Assembly (NCBI GenBank): GCA_951804985.1
Contig: OX638135.1
Location: 39,901,117-39,965,116, forward strand
Length of the DNA stretch: 64,000 nt
Reading direction: 5' to 3'
Origin: Dryomyza anilis
Taxonomy: Eukaryota > Arthropoda > Insecta > Diptera > Dryomyzidae
The notes under the pieces were generated by a model. The model did no database searches and was not told the origin of the DNA. It saw only the letters and a list, made by a program, of their open reading frames with translations. This document shows, in pieces, positions 11,396 through 22,342 of the stretch (its first letter is position 1; the number at the start of each line of letters is the position of its first letter). The position numbers and the translations under genes are program-made.

Positions 11396-12469
11396 AATTT
11401 GAATTACCCCTGCAAGACATGCCTTACTGAAACTCCAACACAAAAACAATATTATATTTTCTCACTCATACACAAATAATTTGAAATACATCCCTGCAGG
11501 ATCAATGATATATATATGACCCGTAATTTTAGTAGTAATGAAAACTAATATTTTTTGCGCGTTGGTATGCCACCATTTTATGGTCTATTTTTGGTTAGTT
11601 TACTATTAATTTAACCGTCCCTAACCTCAAAATTAAAACAGTTTATGTTACGTAAAATATTTCGTAAATTTACAAGTAATTTAATCGTCACTTATTACCA
11701 GGGCTAACAATTATATGCACGAAAATCAAGAAAAATATGTATGGATTATGGACTAAAAAACTAGATAAATACGGATCAAAAATCCTAAAATGGATAAAAA
11801 CTTAAAGTATGGATATAAAATTGGTTTTATTTTAATTATTCATCCCTCTCATGAAAATTTTCCCTTCAAAAAAATAAATTGTACTGAAATAAAATTATTT
11901 TAAACATTTTTTTCTAAGTTTCAAATACAAGTGGAAAAATCATTCATGACTGGGTTGATTGAATCATATTTTTCGTATGTAAACGTTCGATTTCAAACAG
12001 GTCAATGTGATTTTGCTTTTTATTTACATCCAACCAAATTTGCTACAAATCACAATCTATATCTGTAGATATTAATACATAGTTTCCTGCAGTGTGATTG
12101 TTTCATTTTATCAATTGCACTCCAAATATTTTTAAAAGTATCAAAATTGTTGTGGAAATTTGCCGAAATTGAGACGTATGAGTTAGTTTTTATCAAAAAT
12201 ATGGATTTATATAGATTTATTGAAAAATTCTTATGATATGTTTTTAAATATTGAATATGTAAATTCATATAAAAGCGAGCCCTGCTTATTACCAAAAGAA
12301 CAGTGATAAACATATATTCAATTGTATCTCATTTTAGATGAGTGAAAAATAGATAAAAATTCACACGCACACAAAAGTTTCGGTCAATTTTATCCCGACG
12401 CTCTTAATACCCCTCTTAATACCCCTGCTGGGTATTGTGTGAATGAAACAAGAATCCTAGGTGGGCCAT
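11396..12469. other. AT-rich non-coding DNA
   Basis: Apart from the right direct repeat (11406-11468) I recognise no gene, inverted repeat or simple array. The base composition is strongly AT-biased throughout. Confidence 0.4.
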
Positions 12470-12737
12470 TAGTCTCTATGTGATGGAAAACTGTATGTTG
12501 TGGTAATTTCTGCCGAATATTAGATACTCTGTAAATGTCAGGGAAGTCCAAAAGAACTAATGTAAATGGAGAATCGTTTTTATGAATTGCCGTAATTCCT
12601 AGTGATGGTTCTTGAGTCAGTTGTGCTTTGGAACGTATTAATATTTTGTTATCGACAAGAACTTTTTTTCTTTAAATTAGAAAGTAAATGATAATGTGTA
12701 AGTAGATCAGCATCAATTATCGATTTATCAACATTAC
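12470..12737 (-). pseudogene. gypsy-type retropepsin C-terminal part (split by LINE)
   Basis: The minus strand reads VDKSIIDADLLTHYHLLSNLK, the C-terminal part of a Ty3/gypsy aspartic protease (the family typically reads ILGADFL here). The same DNA occurs uninterrupted at about 22345-22610, showing that the RTE LINE at 12738-16051 inserted into a copy of this element. The rest of this protease continues at 16052-16340. Confidence 0.8.
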
Positions 12738-12764
12738 TTACTTACTTACTTACTTAAATGGCCC

Positions 12765-15700
12765 TTACAACCGTGGATCGGTTTTGGCCGCTGAGATGAA
12801 GCCGCGCCAGTCGGATCTGCTTTGCGCGCGCTGACGCCAGTTAGAAATACCAAGCGTTGCCAGGTTGTCCTCAACTTGGTCTTTCCAACGCAGATTTGGA
12901 CGCCCTCTTCTACGCTGTCCACCTTCAAGTTTCGATTCAAGCACCTTCTTGGCTGGAGTGTTTTCATCCATTCGTTCGACATGACCTAGCCAGCGAAGCC
13001 GCTGGATCTTGATGCGCTTGACTATGTCAATGTCGTCGAATAACTCATACAGCTCGTGGTTCATCCTGATTCGATACTCGTTAGCAAAGCAGATAGGGCC
13101 AAAGATTTTACGGAGAATCTTTCTCTCGAACGCTCCCAGTACTCTCTCATCGGTGGTGGCCAGCGTCCATGTTTCTGCACCATAAAGTAGGACGGGCATG
13201 ATGAGTGACTTGTAGAGCGTTATTTTTGTCCGGCGAGAGAGGGCTCTGCTTCTCAATTGCCTACTGAGCCCAAAGTAGCACCTGTTGGCAAGAGTTATTC
13301 TCCGTTTGATCTCCAGGCTGACGTCGTTCTTGCTGTTTACGCTGGATCCCAGATAGACGAAGTCCTTCACAATGTCGAACTTGTGGGTGTCAAAATCAGC
13401 TTTTTGTCCAAGACGCACGGACTCTTTTTTGCTTGTTGACACAAGGAACTTCGTCTTGTCCTCGTTCACCGCTAGACCCATTCGACGCGACTCTTTTTCC
13501 AATCTGGAGAATGCTGCGCTGACTGCTCGTGTGCTCCTGCCAATGATATCAATATCGTCGGCATATGCGAGCAGCATGACACTTTTGTTGAGGATAGTGC
13601 CGCTTTGACGGAGTTCGGCAGCTCGAACTATTTTCTCCATCAATAAGTTAAAAAAGTCGCACGATAGGGAGTCACCCTGTCTGAAACCTCGTTCGGTATG
13701 AAATGGCTCGGAGAGGTCTTTTCCTATTCTCACTGAGCAACGTGTGTTGCTCAGGGTCATCCTGCAAAGCCTTATAAGTTTCGCAGGTATACCGAACTCA
13801 GACATTGCGGCGTATAATCGTTCCCTTATCGGAGTGTCGAAGGCGGCTTTATAGTCGACTAATAGGTGGTAGGTGTCGATCTGTTTTTCTAGGGTCTTTT
13901 CCTGGATTAGGCGCAATGTGAAAATCTGGTCTATGGTGGACTTTCCAGGTCTGAAGCCGCACTGATAAGGTCCAATCAGTCTGTTGACGATGGGCTTCAG
14001 TCTTTCACATAATACGCTCGATAGAACCTTGTATGCGATATTGAGTAGGCTGATCCCACGGTAGTTGGCGCAGATAGTGGGATCCCCTTTCTTAAGGATT
14101 GGGCAGAGTACACTGAGGTTCCAGTCACTTGGCATGCTTTCATCCGACCATATTCTGCTTACGAGCTCGTGCATGCTCTCTATTAGCTCTTCGCCTCCGG
14201 TCTTAAACAATTCAGCAGGCAGGCCATCAGCACCTGCGGCTTTGTTGTTTTTCAGCCGAGCAATGGCTGTTCTGACCTCGTCATGGTCGGGTGGCGGAAT
14301 CTCAACGTCGTCATCAAGTACTGGGGTTGCCGGGTTTGCTTCTCTATCGGTGGAATTGAGGTCATCATCACCGGTCAGCAGTTTAGAGAAGTGATCCCTC
14401 CTTATTTTCAGTGTGCTCTGGATATCTGTCACTAGATTTCCGTTCTCATCTTTACAGGAAGAGGCTCTGGATTTTGAACCTCCGGCTAGGCGTCTTATTT
14501 TCTCGAAGAATTTTCGAGCCTCATTCCTGTCCCCATGCATCTCAATCTCCTCACACTCACGTCTTTCTGCCTCGCTTTTTTTACGCCTGAAAAGACGTCT
14601 TTCTTCCCTCCTCATCTCTTTGTACCGCTCCTTCGCAGCTCGCGTAGCTACTGACTGCAGGGTGGATTTGTACGCAGCGTCTTTCTCTGCAGTGGCCGCG
14701 CGACACTCTTGGTCATACCACTGATTCCTCAGGGGGCGTTTGAATCCAAGCACCTCTTCGGCAGCCGTACGCATAGAGCAGGAGATATGATTCCACTGCG
14801 CGCTTATATCATCGAGAGGAGGAGTGCTTTGTCTAAGCAGGTGTGAGAGTCGAGTGGAAAAGGCTTGCGTTGTCTATTGTGATTGCAGCTTTCCGACGTC
14901 TAGCTTTCTCTGCGTTTGGTTCCGTACGTTTTTCGCAGCGCTTAAGCGTGTGCGGACCTTGGCTGCTACAAGGTAATGATCCGAGTCCATATTGGCACCT
15001 CGGATAGTGCGTACGTCCATCACGCTTGAAGCGTGCCTTCCGTCAATCACAACGTGATCAATTTGATTTCGAGTTTTTTGATCGGGCGACAACCATGTGG
15101 CCTTGTGGATATCGAAATGTTCGAATCTAGTGCTACTAACTACCATGTTTCGTGCTGCGGCGAAGTCGATTAGCCTCGTTCCGTTATCGGAAGTGTTGGC
15201 ATGGAGACTAAATTTTCCGATTGTGGGACAATAGATGGCTTCTCTGCCCACATTGGCGTTAAAATCGTCTAGCACGATTTTGATATCGTGGCGGGGGCAG
15301 CGCTCGTATGCGTTGTCTAGGCGCTCGTAGAAGCGCTCTTTTGTCTCGTCATCTTTCTCGTTCGTCGGAGCGTGTGCACAAATTAGGCTGATATGGAAAT
15401 ATTTAGCCTTGATGCGGATTGTTGCCAGCCTTTCGTCCACGGGCGTGAACCTAGAGACAAGATGGCGGAGTCTCTTGCCGACCACAAATCCACATCCAAA
15501 TTCGTGTCTCTCCGCATGGCAGCTGTAGTAGATATCACAGGACGCTTGTTTCGAACAGCCCTGTCCCGTCCATCGCATCTCCTGAATAGCGGTGATGTCA
15601 GCCTTATATTTTTCGAGGACATCTGCCAGCTGGATAGAGGCACCTTCCATATAAAGGGTCCGGACATTCCAGGTGCATATCCGTAAATCATGGTCCTTAA

Positions 15701-15809
15701 AACGTTTGCGTGGGTCGTCATCGTTGTAGTCGGTCGTTATTCGAGGCTTCTTTTTTGTTTTCATTGGGCGCATAGGTTTTTTCCGTGGTGGGACCCAAAC
15801 CCAACGCAC
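12765..15809 (-). pseudogene. RTE endonuclease/reverse transcriptase with one nonsense codon
   Basis: The frame runs from the ATG at 15809 to the stop at 12765, about 1014 codons. The APE-type endonuclease shows CTWNVRTL, IQEMRWTG, DFNANVG and a terminal SDHYLVAA. The reverse transcriptase shows KKGDPTICANYRGISLL, QCGFRPGKSTIDQIF, LVDYKAAFD, the catalytic LLAYADDIDII and a C-terminal RLRWLGHVERM. A TAG at 14874-14876 splits it into 311- and 669-residue pieces in the same frame. At this point the related copy near 61145 has Gln (SQQTEQA), so a single C-to-T change from CAG explains it. The protein copies element RNA into DNA at a nicked target. Confidence 0.93.
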
Positions 15810-15856
15810 GAACCCTCACTCTGAGGGAGATGCTCGCCACTCACTTTAGCCGACTT

Positions 15857-16009
15857 CTACACCGGGTGGTGTAGAGCGCCGTTTCCAGGGACTTCCACGA
15901 GGAGGACTTCCACCGAAGTGGAGGTGTCACCATTTGACAATTTGTCAATTCTGGTGACCAGTGAGTTGACTTGAGACGACACCGACAAGGATTGCGCTGG
16001 CTTCGCCAT
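15857..16009 (-). CDS. short 5' open frame of the RTE LINE
   Basis: A 50-residue frame starts with MAKPAQSLSVSSQ at 16009 and ends at 15857, about 47 bp upstream of the main frame. Some RTE elements carry such a small first frame, but its role is not established. An upstream in-frame ATG at 16060 lies in the target duplication, outside the element, so I chose the internal ATG. It may be only leader sequence. Confidence 0.4.
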   Translation of the reverse strand: MAKPAQSLSVSSQVNSLVTRIDKLSNGDTSTSVEVLLVEVPGNGALHHPV

Positions 16010-16051
16010 GTTGAAGCACTCAGACACGTTGCCTTGTGATAATCGCCCCCA

Positions 16052-16518
16052 TATCAACATTAGCTATAACAAATCTCCAGTTGAGATTACGACGAAATCC
16101 AAAATTTAAAGAAAGAACGACTGTTCCAAAAGTTTAAATATTAGTGCCGTTTGCAGCAAAAAGATTAACGGAAACATTGGCGTCATCCTTTGCGAGAAGA
16201 TGTTGTCTTTTGAAGGTTTTCAGCAAAACAGAAATATCGGCGCCAGTATCGATTAAAAAAGTGCATTTTGAACAACAATCGCGAATAAACAGACGGCAGA
16301 AAATTAAATTAAATGCACTTAGTTTTTTATGTATGTGCAATTTTATGTATTGAAATTAAACGATGGAATTTTACAGACTCCTGCAGTTGCAATTTGTTGC
16401 GTAGGTTGTTGCAAATCAGATAATAGTGGAGTCGTTGCATCCTCTTGATTCTGTTGAACAGTTGCTTGCGATCCATGTGTGGGTTCTAGCGGCATTTTTG
16501 CGTTAATCAGGGTCACCA
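16052..16518 (-). pseudogene. gypsy gag start fused to protease (internal deletion)
   Basis: The minus strand gives the gag N-terminus MPLEPTHGSQATVQQNQEDA from 16496 to about 16365, cut there and joined to the protease block RLFIRDCCSKCTFLIDTGADISVL (about 16285-16215) and FAANGTNI. Compared with 22343-24010, most of gag is missing. A tRNA-Trp-type primer site, TGGTGACCCTGA, lies at 16507-16518 (minus). The protease then continues across the LINE to 12470. Frameshifts and the gag deletion make it dead. Confidence 0.8.
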
Positions 16519-16519
16519 A

Positions 16520-18090
16520 TGTAGGTTTGATGTAATAAAAATATTAATTTATAAAAATCAAAACTATATTAAGATATTGTCTTAACGTGCTCAAGGTCCA
16601 GTCGGTACAAATTGGGTGTTTTGTACCAAACAAATAAAACAAAAAACAATTGGCAAAATGCATTGAGTGGCAGAGGTCGTAAAAGAAAATCAATTAATTG
16701 TAAACGCAGTGCACGGCGTTTAAAATCTAAAGGATTTTTTATATTTTTTAAAAATAATAAAAAAAAAAACATTTTTTATACAAAGTGCAGCCTACGTATT
16801 TGATTCTGTGGAAACTCTGCAGCCTATACGTAGCAAATTGCTGCACGCAACAATAACTTTGGCAAAATCTTGAGTTGATGCATTTTTGCTTTTGGTTCTT
16901 TCTTCAATGCACATAATTCTTATTGTTTTTATTGGAGAAGGAAAACTTAAGCGACTTGAAATGTAGAATCTGCAGAGAACGATCACTGATGATAGGGCTT
17001 GGCTGCCTCTGAAATAGCTGTACGATCTGCCACTCAATGCATTTTTCCAATTGTTTGTTGAAATTTAAAAATATTGACTATTTACTTCTTAATTATAAAT
17101 TACGAACCACTTCTTGGGATAATATTTATCACATGACTTCAGCCAATGCCCAAATGACGTATTTACAGACATATATTAACCACCTCTTTGTTGTTTTATT
17201 TGTACCTTGACCTTGAGCACGTTGAGACAATATCTTAAAATAATCAAAAGAGGTCGTAAAACAAAAATAATCAAAAATATCTTTATTAAATTTTTATTTG
17301 CAGTGAAAAATTGAAAGTATTTTTTTAAATTAAAAACAATAGAAAATTGATTATTTTAAAAATAATGATTTACAAATTGTAGAGTAGAACAATTAAAGTT
17401 GAAGTATATGAATTATATAAATAATGAACGCATTATTAATTCACAAAATAATTTCGTTCCGCAACTTTTTACGATTGTACACTCAGAAGAAAATGTCCCA
17501 TTAAATACGGTGTCTTCGTTTAATGCACTTTTTAATTATATGAAGTTCATGCGAATACACGACGAACGACTGCAACAGTGAGTAGGTAGAAACGAAACTC
17601 AATTCGTATTCAACACATTCACATAGTCGACGGACGACTGCGTAGGCAGCAAGTATAAACAGCATCCAAACGAATGGCTTGCAGGTAGAACCCTAGTGTT
17701 GACAACTCATGGGGTCTCGCTGAATCAGGTTAGTTTTGTAAATAAAAAAACCGAAAACTAAAGTTGGTAACTCTATGACCGAAACCCATCATGGGTTGCA
17801 ATGGCCAAATAAGTATAAGTAACTCAATGATTTACAATTTTCTGTTGCTCGTTATTGGTAGAGTATCGTTCATATGTGGTACAACTCAAAAGCGACACTT
17901 AAGTTCTTGCCATGTCTTTGAGTCGTCAGAACTGATGATGCTTAGTGCTTCCAACTCATAATTAGGAAAATATTTTTCTTATTTATTTATATTATTAAAA
18001 AAGAGGTAATTTGCTCCACTGTGCAAGAGTAAATAGACGCAAGACAGTTCAGCTCACTAAGCAATGTTTTAGAAAGAAACGGAAGATCAT
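16520..18090 (-). repeat. gypsy LTR-related block with nested insertions (copy 1)
   Basis: The block starts next to the primer site and matches 32967-33645, but holds an extra segment at about 16823-17648 absent there. An inverted pair lies inside: 16568-16607 against 17203-17238 (AAGATATTGTCTYAACGTGC), and 16647-16676 against 17029-17060 (ATGCATTGAGTGGCAGA). Between the arms, 17065-17200 is a piece of the Jockey-like LINE also present at 20815-20945. No intact gene is present. The true LTR outer edge is uncertain. Confidence 0.6.
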
Positions 18091-18495
18091 TCAGCGCACT
18101 GATGCAATGTGTGAGAAAGAAAAAGTAGATCAGCGCATTATAAACAGATAAGAGCGAATGAGATGCCAATAGCATGCGTCATTCACGAAACGAATAGAAG
18201 ATTCTCGAAACATGTCGAAGCTTGTTGAAACGTGTCGAACTGATGCATGCAGTATATAAGAGCGCCGCATCTGAGGCACAGCATTTCAGTAGTGATTGGA
18301 AAGTGGTCGAGTGCGTCTCGTATGAGAACAATGTCAAGTAAAAAGCAGCAGTTATTAGAATTTGTTATTAATAAAGTGAATTGATAAAGTTAATTGGTAT
18401 AATTTAAACCAAACAAAAGTGTGTTTTTATTTTGAACACAATCCAGAGATACGAGATGTAGGACAGTTTTCCGTAGACTGAATTTTCGTAACAAT
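18091..18495 (+). promoter_or_regulatory. LTR-type promoter region with heat-shock-element-like site
   Basis: On the plus strand there is a TATA box TATATAAG at 18253-18260, an initiator-like TTTCAGTAG with A at 18288, and an AATAAA at about 18369-18374. The block ends in CGTAACA near 18492. This order (U3 promoter, initiator, polyadenylation signal, short tail) fits a retrotransposon LTR. About 50 bp before the TATA box is GAAGATTCTCGAA (18197-18209), an exact match to the heat-shock element pattern GAAnnTTCnnGAA, followed by a near match around 18216-18229. Function is inferred only. Confidence 0.5.
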
Positions 18496-19203
18496 ATATT
18501 TATTTATATGTATATGTTTCTTGTGGTTTTGGGTAACACTCTTTGGTTGTTTTTGTACTATACAACTTAATAGTTATCAGATGTATATTTCTTGCATCTT
18601 ATTTTTTGTAATCAAAAAATTTTTAATATTCATTCATACAATTTTCTGAATTAATAAATTGTTTTTATTATAAAATATAAAAAAAATATATATTTTTTTA
18701 ATATTAATTATCACAACAAAGTAAAATAACTACATGTTATTGTAAAATTAAAGGAATATTTTTAAAGGTAATTTTTCTAAATATTTCAGGACTTATAAAT
18801 AAGGACAAAAATTAGGATTTTTCATACAAATGAATCCAATCGTTAACACTACCAGTCGCATATCAATCGTGCTGCGTAAACTGATTCAATATTCGTGATA
18901 AAAACCAAACTTAAACTGCTTGTCTCACTAGTAAAAAGTGCACCGATATATAACACCAGCATTGGAGTAATTTCATTGTGAACAGCACTGCTTTTGTGAT
19001 AAAAATATTAAAAATAAATTTACACAACACAAAAACTTTAATAAAAATCAACAACAAAAATTAAAAAGTTTTGTTTACCGAAGTCCAACTTCTCTCGCCA
19101 AAACAATTTAATAGTCGCATCATCAGCTGTTTCACATTAGTTGTAGTTGTCTCACATCAGCCGTTACGCTTTATAGCTTCATACGCCATCTGGAGGTCAC
19201 TTT
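18496..19203 (+). other. AT-rich DNA and probable 5' untranslated region of the Jockey-like LINE
   Basis: The first part (to about 18840) is AT-rich with no recognised feature. From about 18860 the sequence is more complex and leads without a break into the ORF1 start at 19204, so it is probably the LINE leader. Its exact 5' end cannot be set by eye. Confidence 0.4.
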
Positions 19204-19660
19204 GTGGTTTGTGAACTAGATAACATAGTTCAAAAGGATTACCAACTATCGTTAAAATCATCCCCGGAAAGTGAAATGTCAACGAAATCTGGAGCACCTA
19301 AGCGTACACGTGAGATTACAATTAACTCACCGATGTCAAAAACCTCAAAGTTGTCGGATTATGATTCGTCTCCTCGTTTTTGGCAGCTTATGGATCAACG
19401 ATTTGCCAAACAGATGGATCAAATATCGGCAACTATCCATGAAGCCGAGCAGAGAATCGTGGAGCAAATCGAGACAAATATTTCTGATCTGCGTCAAGAA
19501 TTAACCACCGTAACTAAACGTGTCGCCCAGCTGGAAAACACAGTGAGTGACATTCACTCCATCAGAACGGAACTTAATATTTTGAGGGCTCAAATGGCTA
19601 GACAAGAAAATTTGGCTGTTGCTGGCGATCTTCGATTAAGCGGAATTCCGTACAGCGAAA
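19204..19660 (+). pseudogene. Jockey-like LINE ORF1 protein, truncated
   Basis: The frame opens MVCELDNIVQKDYQ and has a polar Ser-rich start. A coiled coil of roughly residues 60-130 follows (FAKQMDQISATIHEAEQRI, RVAQLENTVSDIHSIRTEL). Then comes ENLAVAGDLRLSGIPYSEN, the conserved entry of the RNA-binding domain of Jockey/CR1-type ORF1 proteins. It is cut at SGIPYSEN by the mariner-type remnant at 19663, and the open frame to 19893 is chimeric. ORF1 proteins bind the element RNA. No downstream ORF1 part was found before ORF2. Confidence 0.8.
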
Positions 19661-19662
19661 AT

Positions 19663-20329
19663 GCTACAAAAAGTAGAACGACAGGGACAGCAAACGACGC
19701 CATATTTCTTACTGCTCTCTTGACATTTCTTTTCAGTAAGGTTTGCCATTTCATGCCACGGAAGCCGCTTGACCACCAGAAGCGTCGTCTGTTCGTGAAT
19801 TGGGCTGGGCCGTACTTCTTTCGTGATGATCAAGACCGGCACGTTACTGTGTTACCGTTTAATGATAACCGAATATTTTTGGCCCTAATTTGATGATATG
19901 AACTTGGAGAACATGTGGTTCCAACAGGACGACCCCACAAGCCACACAGCGAATGCCACAATCAATTTGTTGGAAACCAATTTTGGAGAACGTGTTATCT
20001 CACGAAATGGTCCAGTCGATTGGCCGCCTCGGTCGTGCGATCTGACGCCGTTAGACTATTTCCTGTGGGGCTACGTCAAGTCTATGGTCTATGCCAACGA
20101 TTGATGAACTTCGTACGAATATCGAACGTGAAATTGCAGCGGTATCGGCCGATTTATACTTGAAAAAAAAAATGGGTTCAGCGTCTGGACTTCTGCAAGC
20201 GTGCCCATGGCGGCCATGCAAAAGAAATCATGTTCCATACATAATGGCATCGAACGTACTTTTACAGGAATAAAGAATTTCATTGATATCCAAAACCGTT
20301 TTTGTTTTATTTAAAAAAACTTTTGTAAC
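19663..20329 (+). mobile_element. mariner/IS630-type transposon remnant inserted in LINE ORF1
   Basis: Short inverted tips GCTACAAAAAGT (19663) and ACTTTTGTAAC (ending 20329) bracket 667 bp. The coding remnant reads GPYFFRDDQDRHVTV (about 19807-19850). After a frameshift and a TAA at 19886-19888 it reads MNLENMWFQQDDPTSHTA, then RNGPVDWPPRSCDLTPLDYF, which carries the second and third catalytic Asp positions, and ends near 20270. The N-terminal half is missing, so this is an internally deleted, inactive copy. Confidence 0.8.
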
Positions 20330-20366
20330 ATTCTTATGGTGTAGATATGTATGTTGAGATAATATT

Positions 20367-21780
20367 GTGTGTAAAGTTCATTGTCAATCCTCGTCCGATA
20401 ATCCTGTTGAGTTTTTGTTCGTTTCTATTATGTATGGTTTGAATAAATTAATCGTTGGCTGCGTATACAGGCCAAATCGCACTATTGACATCAGTACTTT
20501 AATAGATACAATTGACAGTTTTTCTTTGACATTCTCACACATACTAATAGCAGGAGATTTCAATTGTAACATTTTAAATGACAACTATCTGACATTAAAT
20601 ATGAAGGCCTTAGGTCTCTTACCTGTAAACTATATGATGCCTACCCACTACTCTAAAACAGTTAATACCTTACTTGACATATTTTTTCTGAATGATCGTT
20701 CCAAAATTCTTTTTTTTGACCAAATTTATAACCCAGCCTTTTCAAAACATGACCTTATTTTTTAACCTATGGTTTTAAAATGCATGAAGACTCTAAAACA
20801 TTTTCTTACCGTGACTTTAAAAATATTGACTATTCACTTCTCAATTATAAATTACGAACCACTTGTTGGGATAATATTTATCACATGACTTCAGACAATA
20901 ACCAAATGACGACTTTACAGACATATATTAACCACCTCTTTGATGAATTTGTTCCTGTCAGGAATAAAACAATAAGACCAAGACAACGGCCTTGGTTTAA
21001 TATAAAAATCCAAAATTTAATAGCGCAACGGAACAGTGCGTACATTCGGTGGAAGCGGTATAAAACTCTGGAGTTATATGGACAATTCAAAAAAATTAGG
21101 GCAGAAGTCGTTAAAGAGGTTAAAGTTGCCAAAACTAGTTTATATGAAAGCAAATTTCGCACAGCCATATGAAGGAAACAGACCTGGAAAGAAATCCGAA
21201 ATATATGCATTGGTAGTAGTAAGACTCAATTTGCGGACAATGTTGATGTAAATGAGCTAAATGAAAAATTTGTTAATATTCCCATGCCAATAATATGCTC
21301 GAATAACTATCAAAATGCAAGTAATATACTGTGTCCTAATATTACTTTTAGTTTTGCATGCGTCAATCAAGTTGATGTTCTTCAAAGTTTTCTGAGTATA
21401 AAATCTAATGCAATAGGATTTGATGACATTCATCCTGTGTTTTTAAAAGCGTTACTACCTGTACTATTACCCTACCTGACATATATTATTAATTCCGTTC
21501 TGACCACGTCTGTTTTCCCGGACAACTGGAAAAAGGCTAAAGTTATGCCCATAAAAAAAAAAAATAATGACTACCGACCAATATCAATTTTACCACATGT
21601 ATCTAAAGCTCTTGAGCAGATAATGCATCAACAAATAAGTAATTTCTTTACAAAAATTCATTAATAACTGATCGTGTAACACTGATCGTGTATAACAGCA
21701 TTAATTGACGTTTCAGAAGAAATACGCGATTCAATTGACAATAATAAAATTAGCTTTTTAATACTATTGGACCACTCTAG
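20367..21780 (+). pseudogene. Jockey-like LINE ORF2, endonuclease and RT start only
   Basis: The endonuclease C-terminal half is seen in GCVYRPNRTID, HILIAGDFNCNIL, VNTLLDIFF and AFSKHDLIF. A frameshift near 20762 and a TGA at 21170-21172 interrupt a linker (RPRQRPWFNIKIQNLIAQR). The RT start follows with NAIGFDDIHPVFLKAL and DNWKKAKVMPI, DYRPISILPHVSKALEQIM. After another break the reading reaches TALIDVSEEIRDSIDNN and FLILLDHS, then stops abruptly at 21780 where the hairpin repeat begins. The catalytic (F/Y)ADD box is absent. The clade is Jockey/CR1-like by motif order. Confidence 0.85.
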
Positions 21781-22342
21781 TTCTCTGCTGCCGTGCGGAG
21801 GTTCCCCAACGCGCAGGCTTTAAAATGTGTCAAAATAAACGTTTGCCACTGCTTCTTGGTAGTACAAAATCTTTAAGATCCTGCCAGGAAGCAGCGTCAG
21901 TATCGTTTTAGGACTGCATTTCATCCTGCAGAAAGATATGCTCATCTAACCAATTTTTCATAAAATTTTATAAATTTCAATTATTTACATTTTTAATTTT
22001 TGACAAATTTTTAAAATTAATTTGTCAAAATTTGACAAACATTTCCTAAGAGCGGCCAAATATTTTTAAAAATCCAGCATTTGTTTTTGGTACGATAATA
22101 GTTTTTCTATCGACGCTTATGAGTTAAGCGTCGATAGCAATGCCCGCTTTGCTAAGCGTACACAGAACCAAAAAGTACACAGAAAACGAACTTGTACATA
22201 AATAGGGCAATCAAATTTATCAAATGTCAATCGATGATCGCGTTCATCAATATTACGAATTGTGTTAATGAATCAAGATTTACTAACACATTGAAAGATT
22301 TTGAAGTACAGATTACGTTAATATTACGAATGCTATTTATTA
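21781..22342. repeat. hairpin-bearing non-coding repeat, family H, copy 1
   Basis: The block TTCTCTGCTGCCGTGC... to ...TGCTATTTATTA matches 41422-42212 closely. It contains a perfect 13-bp stem CTATCGACGCTTA/TAAGCGTCGATAG with loop TGAGT (22107-22137). Near the left end is a second inverted pair around CTGCTTCTTGG and CCAGGAAGCAG (about 21850-21895). It has no coding frame of note. It sits exactly between the broken LINE RT and the gypsy protease, so it is an inserted element or the filler of a rearrangement. Confidence 0.7.

Larger units (their letters stand above)
12738..16051 (-). mobile_element. RTE-type non-LTR retrotransposon, nearly full length
   Basis: The 3.3-kb element lies on the minus strand. 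It is bounded by an 11-bp target duplication TATCAACATTA (12727-12737 and 16052-16062). The 3' end carries a (TAAG)n simple tail at 12738-12757, usual for RTE elements. Gene content is a short 5' frame and a long endonuclease-RT frame. The target site is a gypsy protease gene whose two halves flank it. One in-frame stop is the only coding lesion I can see, so the insertion appears young. Confidence 0.93.

Noticed and set aside
14065..14724. Plus-strand open frames opposite the RTE LINE
   Set aside because: Antisense to conserved RT and linker sequence with no recognisable domain.
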